Positions 1 through 5,956 of a stretch of DNA of 7,534 bases are shown here, in pieces. The position numbers and the translations under genes were made by a program. The stretch comes from MFZZ01 sp964610165 (lineage in GTDB: Bacteria; Patescibacteriota; Microgenomatia; UBA1406; GWC2-37-13), in the NCBI GenBank assembly GCA_964610165.1, contig CAZSUZ010000044.1, positions 1-7,534 on the forward strand. The letters are read 5' to 3'. A model generated the notes under the pieces. That model was not told the DNA's origin. It saw nothing but the letters and a program-made list of their open reading frames with translations, and searched no databases. Positions within the stretch are counted from its first letter, which is position 1, and the number at the start of each line of letters is the position of its first letter.

Positions 1-159
1 CTTGAAAGGAATAACTTTTATTACTGGTACGACACCTTGTTCAGAAAAATGTAGAGCTGGTACTAAATCAAGTTTGAAATTAGTGCAAACCTTTTTAAGT
101 TCTACTGCGAAGTCATCAACTTTTTGTTGTTCTTCAGGAGTTAATGATTTTTGATCCAT
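1..159 (-). CDS. Small phage protein of unknown function, 3' end cut by the window edge
   Basis: The first 53 codons are visible, starting at the ATG at 159, which is 12 bases after the stop of the holin-like gene. The start MDQKSLTPEEQQKVDDFAVE is a charged helix. It is followed by VCTNFKLDLVPAL and a beta segment (GVVPVIKVIPFK). There is no membrane segment and no Trp. The A-rich leader (AAATAAAAACAAAATATT) has no Shine-Dalgarno sequence. Short proteins of this type occur in lysis or tail regions of phages, but I do not assign a function. Confidence 0.65.
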   Translation of the reverse strand, partial: MDQKSLTPEEQQKVDDFAVELKKVCTNFKLDLVPALHFSEQGVVPVIKVIPFK

Positions 160-171
160 AATATTTTGTTT

Positions 172-459
172 TTATTTATAATAAATTTTATTTTCTAAAA
201 TTGCGACCTTTTTGTCTATTGCATTTAATTTTTCTTCTATCTCTTTCTGCCCTCTCTCTAAATTATCTAGCCTTCTGTTTACATCCTCTAAGTGATTAAA
301 TTCTAATGAATCTAATCTATCAGATAAACTTTGGTTATTTATTCCATTCTTTTTAGCAATGAAATAAGTAATAAGAGGTTTAAGCAGACATAAAACTATG
401 AGAGCCATAACCCCAGCTCAACTTATATCTTTTAGTATTGTAAGTGTTTGGATATCCAT
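172..459 (-). CDS. Holin-like protein: one membrane segment plus coiled coil
   Basis: This gene encodes 95 residues and ends in TAA. The start is the ATG at 459, two bases after the fibre stop. A standard-code reading would start 17 codons later because TGA (residue 14, ISWAGVM) lies between, and would lose the front of the membrane segment. Residues 12-35 form one hydrophobic helix (ISWAGVMALIVLCLLK, then PLITYFIA). A charged coiled coil of heptads runs from about 42 to 90 (LDSLEFNHLEDVNRRLDNLE and beyond). This layout matches small single-span holins and holin-associated membrane proteins, and its place after the fibre gene fits a lysis role. A membrane anchor or spanin-like function is also possible. 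Confidence 0.72.
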
Positions 460-461
460 AT

Positions 462-2282
462 TTATAGTTTAATAATAAAATTTCTATTATTACCTTGATT
501 AACTGAATTTATTTTTCTAAATATTCTGCCACTATCGTCTATCAAATTAGGAACTGCTTTTTTCAAAGTGATTGTTTGATTTATTTTCGTAGTAATATTT
601 TGTTTTTGATAATAAGTTTCATAGCCTGCTTTGGAGATTGTAATAGTAAAGGGGTTTAATATACTTTTATTGGAGACATATTGAGAACCTCCATACGTCA
701 TAATAGCTGTTTTAATTTCTGTAATTATCCCAGCATAATCTCCAACACTGGGAGTTACCAAAAATGGTTCTGTTATAGTAATTGTTGTTGCTGTATTGGA
801 TAATACTTTTGCTTTCTGGTTTATTCCATTCCCAGATGCTATAAAAATATTATATCCTAACCATTGGTTTGTTGTTCAGCTTTTAGAACTATCAGTAATA
901 GTTGTTGAAGTAGCCCCAGTAATTGAAATCTTTTCAGAAAACAACACTCCAGCATTATCAGTAGTATAAGTTGATTTTCCAGCAAAATCTGTAATTGTAT
1001 TCCCATTTTTATCTTTTATAACAATTGTAGCATTAGAGATAGGATTACCAGCCTCATCTAATACTTTTAATAATATACTATTTCATAGTTGAACAGTTGA
1101 AGTTTGGTTGTCTCAAGAAATAACTGGCAATTTATCACTATCAGTAGTATTAGGAAATAAACAATCAATAAAATTATCAGTACATCCTGCGTGATTTTCA
1201 TTTATTTGATATGAATTATTCAAAAAGGCGAAGGTATCAATTCGGGAATTAACACTATACGTTAAGTATTGATAAGAACATTCTATATTGGAAAATAATT
1301 TACAATCATTATTTACAGTGCCAAAAAAATCCTGTAATTTTAATCCTGAAACTGGTAAATCAGTTCTGACGAAAAAATTGATATAATTTCTAAACATAAT
1401 ATCTTTACCTTTACCACCATTAAAATTATTATAAATACTATAACCAATTACATTAGCTAAATATAACGGATTTGGTGAATTACAACTATCCACTACACAA
1501 TTATATAATTCAGTATTACTTCCTATTCAAAATTCTCTATCCCTACCAAAAAGACCAAATAGAAACTTTACTCCATTTAATGCTTGCCCTATACTATTTA
1601 ATTCTCCATATCTAATTCTTGAACCTGTGGCACCATAGCTATAAAAATAACCGCAACAAACAAAAGTGATATTTCTAAAAAATAATTGAGCCACATTACT
1701 GCCGTGTGGTCTAAAATTACCCAAAACTAATAAAGTATTACCATCTCATTTACAATAATCGGTTCAACCATCAGTCACAGCGGCATTATAAATATCTTGT
1801 GGGGTAATTGGGTCTGCTTCTGTTCCACCATAATATACCAAATCTCCCACACCGTGTATTCTTGGTGTAATTCCCATTGGTAAAAGTTGTCCAGAGGGGA
1901 CTAATGGCAAAACAGAATTATAATGTGCACTACTACCATTATCAATAGCACTATTGGTAGAAACAACTAAATCCTCTAAGAAAGAGGACAAATAGTGTGT
2001 TCCACTTGTTGTTCTTCTAAAAACCAAATATCTTGACGCCCCAGTAATGGCTGACCAAGTTAAATTAACAGTTCTATTAGTACTATCTGTTGTAATAGAA
2101 AATTCATTACTAATACCACTTAATGTACCATAATTATGATGAATTGCTGATGCTCCATTTCCTAATACCAAAACTACATAATAATAAGTAGTATTGGGGG
2201 CTAAAGTTCCACCAGCTGATAAACTTCCTGATAAATCAGTAATAGCATCTGTTGGTTTTGTAAATGTAATAACTTTAGCCAT
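462..2282 (-). CDS. Tail fibre / receptor-binding protein, multidomain, TGA read as Trp
   Basis: This is one continuous 606-residue frame ending in TAA. It contains six TGA codons, at residues 173, 179, 252, 390, 400 and 469, and two TGG codons. In the standard code it would look like four or more fragments. Residues 5-110 resemble a fibronectin type III domain (NTTYYYVVLVLGNG, then VNLTWSAITGASRYLVFRR). Residues 155-180 form a short linker motif (TPQDIYNAAVTDGW). Residues 180-390 are beta-rich with many Asn, Gly, Phe and Tyr plus several Cys, compatible with a parallel beta-helix shaft. From about 402 a carboxypeptidase-regulatory or Ig-like fold begins (VLDEAGNPISNATIVIKD) and finishes at about 530-580 (PFTITISKAGYETYY). 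An SW...G repeat-type module (453-515) is inserted within it. There is no signal peptide. It probably binds host surface glycans or proteins; no catalytic site is recognised. Confidence 0.82.
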
Positions 2283-2517
2283 TTATATTTTTTAAGGTAT
2301 TTATTAACTCTTCTTCTTTTGATGTATCTTCAAATAATGGCAAATAAATATATTGTCTTAATTTTTCTGGCACCTTCAAAAGTTCTTGATGAATATCTTT
2401 TATACTCTCGTTATATTCTTGTTTTCTTTTTAACTCTGCTTCTAATTGTGACAAACTAATTGTTTCTTTTTGTTCTGTTATAATCTCAAATGTATCCTTA
2501 TCTATTTTTTTAATCAT
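2275..2517 (-). CDS. Small charged helical protein of unknown function upstream of the tail fibre
   Basis: This gene encodes 80 residues and ends in TAA. The N-terminus (MIKKIDKDTFEIITEQ) looks like a short beta hairpin. It is followed by a charged amphipathic helix or short coiled coil (about 20-55) and an acidic helical tail. There is no membrane segment and no Trp. The last 8 bases overlap the start of the fibre gene, so ATG GCT AA serves both, which suggests translational coupling. Small coiled-coil genes next to fibre genes can be fibre chaperones or baseplate connectors, but I see no specific motif and do not assign a function. Confidence 0.7.
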   Translation of the reverse strand: MIKKIDKDTFEIITEQKETISLSQLEAELKRKQEYNESIKDIHQELLKVPEKLRQYIYLPLFEDTSKEEELINTLKNING

Positions 2518-2534
2518 AGGTTTAAGTTTATTTA

Positions 2535-2894
2535 TTAAAAAGTATGGGCATAATCATTATAATCCAAAGTAGCACGGTTAGTTCAATTAGTAGCTGTATC
2601 ACTGGAACCTTTGGCATAGGTAGTCACACCTGTTGCGTCCACTATCTTTTGGCATATTCAAGCATCTGAAGTATTTTGGTGCATTATGTAAGTTGTAGTT
2701 GAATCGTCTAACATTGCGTATAGTCCATAGCCATTGCAAGGATCTGACGAATTACTTGTAATTGAAGCATCAACTCTTAATCGTTTATCAACTGGGTTAA
2801 GAGTCAAATTCATTATATCTTTATTATCATCATAAGTTATACCAGCTATTGTATGCGTTTGATTCACATCTATTTTTGTAGATTCGTTTGACAT
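2535..2894 (-). CDS. Small phage structural (tail-associated) protein, TGA read as Trp
   Basis: This gene encodes 119 residues and ends in TAA. The N-terminal part has the pattern often seen in small phage virion proteins (MNLTLNPVDKRLRVDASIT). A second part follows with YIMHQNTSDAWICQKIV, then a TYAKG turn and NWTNRATLDY, a layout I associate with tail or neck-associated proteins from general knowledge, not from a search. TGA codons encode Trp 79 (DAW) and Trp 106 (NWTNR); the second lies in the motif where Trp is expected. In the standard code the gene would stop at residue 78 and lose this motif. It is the first gene after the promoter and structured RNA. Its leader is AT-rich (AATAAATAAATATT) with no Shine-Dalgarno sequence. 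Confidence 0.8.
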
Positions 2895-2940
2895 AATATT
2901 TATTTATTGATTTATTTAATTTAATTTTATTTAATATAAT

Positions 2941-2973
2941 ATAAAAATATAAAAACAAATACTTGAATATTTG
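2941..2973 (-). terminator. Weak intrinsic-terminator-like hairpin at the end of the structured RNA
   Basis: On the minus strand CAAATA (2973-2968) pairs with TATTTG (2961-2956), and one further T-G pair would close a 4-base loop. The stem is followed at once by TTTTT (2955-2951) and then ATATTTTTAT. The stem has only one G-C pair, so termination is probably partial, which would let some transcription continue into the gene starting at 2894. Confidence 0.4.
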
Positions 2974-2988
2974 CCTATGGTTTAGGTT

Positions 2989-3052
2989 AAATTTCTCCCT
3001 GGATTGTAAGCAGGAAGGTCGAGTTTCCTACCTACAACCCAAAGAAAAATCC
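2989..3052 (-). other. 28-pair uninterrupted RNA hairpin with 8-base loop
   Basis: On the minus strand the 5' arm 3052-3025 pairs with the 3' arm 3016-2989 without a bulge or mismatch: 20 Watson-Crick and 8 G-U pairs around the loop ACTCGACC. The inner 13 pairs (3037-3025 with 3016-3004) hold most of the G-C pairs, while the outer part is richer in U-A and G-U. Such a rod is a typical substrate for RNase III or a structural scaffold. I checked the pairs base by base from the sequence. Confidence 0.8.
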
Positions 3053-3059
3053 TTTGGGT
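3037..3059 (-). other. Alternative 8-bp hairpin that competes with the long rod
   Basis: ACCCAAAG (3059-3052) pairs perfectly with CTTTGGGT (3044-3037) around a 7-base loop (GATTTTT) on the minus strand. The right arm is also part of the outer half of the 28-pair helix, so both cannot form fully at once. It forms first during transcription, because both its arms are made before the distal arm of the rod. It is not followed by a T-run on the minus strand, so it is not a terminator for this RNA. Confidence 0.6.
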
Positions 3060-3096
3060 ATAAAAACTATAAATAAATGTTTTATGTATACTATAT

Positions 3097-3124
3097 ATTA
3101 TATAGATTTTTTAATTTTTGTCAA
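3097..3124 (-). promoter_or_regulatory. Consensus sigma70-type promoter overlapping the groEL stop codon
   Basis: On the minus strand TTGACA (3124-3119) is separated by 16 bases from TATAAT (3102-3097). Both boxes are perfect matches to the bacterial housekeeping consensus. The -35 box lies within the last groEL codons and the spacer contains its TAA (3113-3111). Transcription would start near 3091-3089, 30-40 bases before the folded RNA. It is the only full consensus promoter I found in the window. It probably drives the structured RNA, and the tail genes beyond it if transcription reads through. Confidence 0.75.
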
Positions 3125-4703
3125 GTGTTTTGTCGTCTTCTTCCTCTATTACAATTGAAGTATTTGCAGTTAAAAGAATACTTGCTACTGATACCGCATT
3201 TTGAAAAGCAGATCTTACTACTTTTAGTGGGTCAACAATTCCTGTTTCTAATAGGTTGACAAATTCTCCTTTAGCAAAATCAAACCCATAATTCTTATCT
3301 TTCTTTTTATTGATATTGTCAATAATAACTTCGGGAGTATAACCAGAGTTAACAGCAATTTGTTTTATTGGTTCGTATATTGCTTGTTCGATAACCCTTA
3401 CCCCTCAATTTGTATTTCAATCTTTTATTTTCTTTAATTCTGGCAAGGTATTTATTAAAGCAACACCACCACCAACAACTATACCTTCATCCATTGCTGA
3501 TTTTATTGCTCTTACTGCATCATCAATTCTGTCTTTGAGTTCTTGTTGTTCGTAATCAGAGTAAGCACCAACCTTAATTGTAATTGCTTTGGCTAAAAGT
3601 TTATTAGCTCGTTTCTTTAATTGATCTTTACTAATTTCCTCTTTCACTTTCTTTTCTTGTTCTTTAATCACACTGACTCTTTCTCTAATATCATCCATAT
3701 TAGGATTATTGATAATCGTTGTTCTGTCTTTGGTAACGATTATTTTTTCTGCTTTACCAAAGTATTCAATATTTGGTTCTTTCTCTAATCCGAATCCTAT
3801 ATCAATCACTTTTGCATTTGTGAATAAAGCAATATCTTCTAACGCTTCTCTTGTGTAGTTATAGAACATTGGCGCTTTAATACATACAGCATTCAATATA
3901 CCTTTTGATTTGTTTAATACACAATTGCCTATCACTTCATTGTCAAAGTCATTGGCGATTAGTAAAACATCTTTTGTCCCATTTTTAAGACATAAGTCAA
4001 GCGATGGTGCTATATCTTGAAACCTTGATATTCTTTTGTTGAAAATGATAACATAAGCGTCTTTTAATTCTGCTTCCATTCTATTGATATTGGTAGCCAT
4101 AAAAGGAGAATAGAAACCTCTTTCAATTTCAAACCCATTTACTATTTCACTTTCTACCCCAACTATATTGCTATCTTCAACAGCTACTGTTACATCTTTA
4201 CCAGCGTTATAAACTATCCCAGCAAGTTTTTTAGCTAATTCTACATCTCTGCAACTAATCTTGGCTACATTAAAAACATCGTCTTCGCTCTCAACTGGTT
4301 TAGATAATTTCTTTAATTCTTTAACTACTACTTCCTCCGCCTTTTTAATTCCTTTAACTAAATCCATTGAGTTACAACCTGATAATATATATCTTACTGC
4401 GTTATTGATTATGGAATTTGCTAATACTACACTTGTTGTTGTCCCGTCACCAGCTTCTAAACTTGTTTTAATTGATGCTTCTTTGACAATATTAGCACCA
4501 ACATTTTCTAACCTATCTTTTAAGAATACTTCCTTGACTGCTGTTACTCCATCGCTGGTTACTTGTGGAAAAATATCTTTATCTAAAATGATATTTAGAC
4601 CACTTGGACCTAAACTATTTTTAACAGCGTCATTTAATTTATTAACTCCTGCTTGTATTTTTTTTAATGACTCTTCGTCTTTAATAATCTTTTTTGAAAT
4701 CAT
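3111..4703 (-). CDS. groEL: Phage-encoded chaperonin GroEL, complete when TGA is read as Trp
   Basis: This is an ATP-driven folding chamber of 530 residues, close to the usual 540. The catalytic aspartates are present: D51 in S-DGVT, D86 in GDGTTT (85-90), and D395 in RIDDA, matching D52, D87 and D398 of E. coli GroEL. LGPSG at 31-35 and VVGGGVAL at 409-416 are also conserved. The apical domain keeps RGFYSPFM (195-202). Two TGA codons give W429 and W433, just after KKIKD. Past them the frame continues with clear GroEL sequence (GVRVIEQAIYEPIKQIAVN, then NYGFDF and GIVDPLKVVRSA) to a TAA, so this is not a broken gene. Divergent points: the usual KAPGFGDRR is KAPMFYNYTR (276-285), the LSGG before IKVGA is missing, and the flexible GGM tail is replaced by an acidic end (EEEDDKTLDKN). 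Likely client proteins are phage structural proteins. Confidence 0.93.
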
Positions 4704-4722
4704 ATTTTAATGTTTTAATATT

Positions 4723-4968
4723 TTATAATATTCCGATCACATCGTCTTCTTTTAAGATATACAATCTCTCGGGTGTTGCCTCTAATTCGTTAATAGCATA
4801 CCTTGAAAAGAACACTTTATCACCGACCTTAACTTCCTTTACATTTTCCCCTACAAGCGTCACAATCCCCTGTATTAGGTCTACTTCTTCTTCTGCGACT
4901 ATTAGACCTGTTGAAGTGGAAAAATCTTGATCTTTCTTTATTAATATATAATCTTTTAATAGTTTCAT
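4723..4968 (-). CDS. groES: Phage-encoded co-chaperonin GroES
   Basis: This protein caps the GroEL barrel during ATP-driven folding. It has 81 residues, against about 97 in typical bacterial GroES. It keeps the family start (KLLKDYILIKK), the mobile loop with its hydrophobic GLIV tripod at about 14-28, the core GIVTLVGE and VKVGDKVFF, and the C-terminal strand ILKEDDVIGIL. The size difference comes mainly from a very short roof loop between GEN and VKVGDKV. Phage co-chaperonins such as T4 gp31 show that diverged versions can work. The gene starts 2 bases after the coiled-coil gene and ends 19 bases before groEL. No Shine-Dalgarno sequence is visible; the leader is A-rich. There is no Trp codon, so the gene reads the same in either code. 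Confidence 0.9.
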   Translation of the reverse strand: MKLLKDYILIKKDQDFSTSTGLIVAEEEVDLIQGIVTLVGENVKEVKVGDKVFFSRYAINELEATPERLYILKEDDVIGIL

Positions 4969-4970
4969 TT

Positions 4971-5441
4971 TTATAAGTTTAGGTTTCTTAATGTTTTTAC
5001 TTGTTCTTCAACCATTGCCTTTTGAACTTGGAATTGTTGTTTTACTTTTTCAAAAGCATCTTTTTCTTTTTTTAATATATCCTTGCTTTGATTATAATCC
5101 TTTCAAGCAACTTCTAAATCGTGACGTTGCTTATCAATGTTTTCCTGCTGTATCTTTATCTTTTCATTTTCTTTATTTAATTCAGACATTTTATTAGAAA
5201 AATCCTTAACACTTTCTTGTGTTCCATTAATATATGTCTCTATATCATTCTTCTCTTTGGATAATCTTTCCACTTCATTTTTTAGCTCTATCTCTCTTTC
5301 CTTTGTTTTGATAAGATAATTATTAGACATCTCTGTCAATAAAGCAGTGAATTGTTCTATCTCATCTTGTACAAACTTTGAAACAAAAATCTCAATATCA
5401 TTTTGAATTCTTTGTTTAAGTTCTTGTATCTTTTTTTCCAT
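4971..5441 (-). CDS. Coiled-coil protein of unknown function, upstream of the chaperonin genes
   Basis: This gene encodes 156 residues, almost all predictable as long alpha-helical coiled coil from the dense Glu/Lys/Gln content and heptad-spaced Leu, Ile and Val. There is no membrane segment or signal peptide. One TGA codon (5105-5103, residue 113) is read as Trp. In the standard code the protein would stop there at 112 residues, yet the following 43 codons continue the same Lys/Glu-rich coiled-coil pattern to a TAA. That stop lies only 2 bases before the groES start, so the gene is very likely cotranscribed with groES-groEL. A capsid scaffolding or assembly role would fit the coiled coil and the chaperonin neighbours, but nothing in the sequence proves it. 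Confidence 0.75.
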
Positions 5442-5443
5442 TT

Positions 5444-5479
5444 TAGTTATTTTAGTTGTTTTATTTGTTTTATTTGTTT
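5444..5479 (-). repeat. Four tandem copies of a 9-base A-rich unit spanning a stop codon and the next gene's leader
   Basis: On the minus strand the unit AAACAAATA occurs twice exactly (5479-5471 and 5470-5462). It is followed by AAACAACTA (5461-5453) and AAATAACTA (5452-5444), and the ATG of the coiled-coil gene comes three bases after the last copy. The first copy contains the start of the preceding gene's TAA stop. The array fills the whole region where a ribosome binding site would be expected, and no Shine-Dalgarno sequence is present. It may act as an unstructured A-rich translation enhancer, or it may simply be slippage-derived sequence. Confidence 0.7.
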
Positions 5480-5790
5480 AAGTATTTTTTATTAACATAC
5501 TCAATTTCCTCGGCTAATAATTCCACTTCTGTTTTACTTGGAACTTCGACACTTATTATTTCATCACCAAGCATTTTATTTTTTATTGCTGTCAATTCAG
5601 CTTTGCCTATAATATCTTGCTTCATACTAAATAATATTTCCATTGCCATTTTTTCAGCAAAGGTATCAGCCATAAAATCAGGAAATAGTTTTGACTCGCC
5701 ATCTTTGAGTTCAAACTCTTTACCACCCCAACTACCTATCCAATCCTTGCTTAATATGTTGCTCAGCATTCTGTATTTTTTTGTCATCAT
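5470..5790 (-). CDS. Phage protein of unknown function with WGG-K-GES-FPDFMA motif
   Basis: This gene encodes 106 residues from the ATG at 5790 and ends in TAA. An ATG at 5769 would shorten it by seven residues and reduce the overlap with the preceding gene from 59 to 38 bases. Neither start has a Shine-Dalgarno sequence. Residues 17-48 (DWIGSWGGKEFELKDGESK, then FPDFMADTFAEKMA) resemble a short module seen in small proteins of large tailed phages: a beta segment, then a GE-K/FP turn leading into a helix. I recall this from general knowledge and have not searched for it. The rest is acidic and helical. Both tryptophans use TGG. The gene ends inside a 9-base tandem repeat that leads into the next gene. 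Function unknown; a structural or assembly role is possible. Confidence 0.65.
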   Translation of the reverse strand: MMTKKYRMLSNILSKDWIGSWGGKEFELKDGESKLFPDFMADTFAEKMAMEILFSMKQDIIGKAELTAIKNKMLGDEIISVEVPSKTEVELLAEEIEYVNKKYLNK

Positions 5791-5956
5791 AATTTGGCTT
5801 AATTTTTTTATAAATAAGTTGTTCGACCTGTATATTCATTAAATCACCATTCGAATTAAAGTTGAGTGTCACACTCCCATTTTTAACATCAAATGCTCCT
5901 GCTTTAATCATAATAAGTAAAATATCTTTTATATTTTTAACATTTTCGTCAATCAT
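5732..5956 (-). CDS. Small phage protein of unknown function, directly after terminase
   Basis: This gene encodes 74 residues and ends in TAG, the only TAG stop in the window. Its ATG lies inside the last 20 bases of the terminase gene, which suggests translational coupling. The N-terminal half is a hydrophobic helix-like stretch (DILLIMIKAGAF). It is followed by a beta-like segment (GSVTLNFNSNGDL) and a charged C-terminus rich in Lys and Gln. No Shine-Dalgarno sequence is visible upstream. The 3' end overlaps the next gene by 59 bases in a different frame. I do not recognise a function. Position next to terminase suggests a packaging or head accessory role, but that is inference from context only. 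Confidence 0.65.
   Translation of the reverse strand: MIDENVKNIKDILLIMIKAGAFDVKNGSVTLNFNSNGDLMNIQVEQLIYKKIKPNYDDKKIQNAEQHIKQGLDR

Larger units (their letters stand above)
2945..3091 (-). ncRNA. Candidate structured phage RNA (small RNA or 5' leader), about 145 bases
   Basis: This intergenic stretch has its own consensus promoter upstream and a hairpin followed by T-rich sequence at its end. In between, the minus-strand transcript folds back over 28 consecutive pairs (arms 3052-3025 and 3016-2989, loop 3024-3017). There is no open reading frame and no tRNA pattern. The eight wobble pairs are G-U in the minus-strand transcript but would be A-C mismatches in the opposite strand, so selection appears to act on this RNA orientation. 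It could be an independent small RNA, a regulatory or RNase III-processed leader of the tail operon, or a packaging-type RNA. I recognise no known RNA family. The ends are estimates from the promoter and terminator positions. Confidence 0.6.

Noticed and set aside
462..1724. Separate small genes starting at TTG or GTG (1724, 1493, 761)
   Set aside because: All are in the same frame as the gene starting at 2282 and are parted only by TGA codons. They are pieces of one fibre protein.
3004..3037. CRISPR repeat or phage attachment palindrome
   Set aside because: The sequence occurs once with no spacers. Its mismatches on the plus strand are wobble pairs in the minus-strand transcript, which fits RNA and not a DNA palindrome.
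2989..3060. tRNA (for example a suppressor tRNA for TGA)
   Set aside because: The fold is a single 28-pair rod, with no cloverleaf, no standard T-arm and no CCA-type acceptor.
3317..3322. Second TTGACA (minus strand) as a promoter
   Set aside because: It lies inside groEL coding sequence and has no -10 box at 15-19 bases.
3111..4703. groEL as a pseudogene or frameshifted gene because the frame stops at 3417
   Set aside because: The stop is a TGA in the same frame, and clear GroEL sequence continues after it and after a second TGA. The other long genes show the same pattern.
4261..4710. 149-residue plus-strand open frame
   Set aside because: It lies wholly opposite groEL, has low-complexity Ser/Thr/Leu composition and no recognisable domain, so it is a shadow of the real gene.
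5456..5842. 128-residue plus-strand hydrophobic open frame
   Set aside because: It is antisense to the two small genes after terminase. Its hydrophobic composition is what the reverse of Lys/Glu-rich coding sequence gives.
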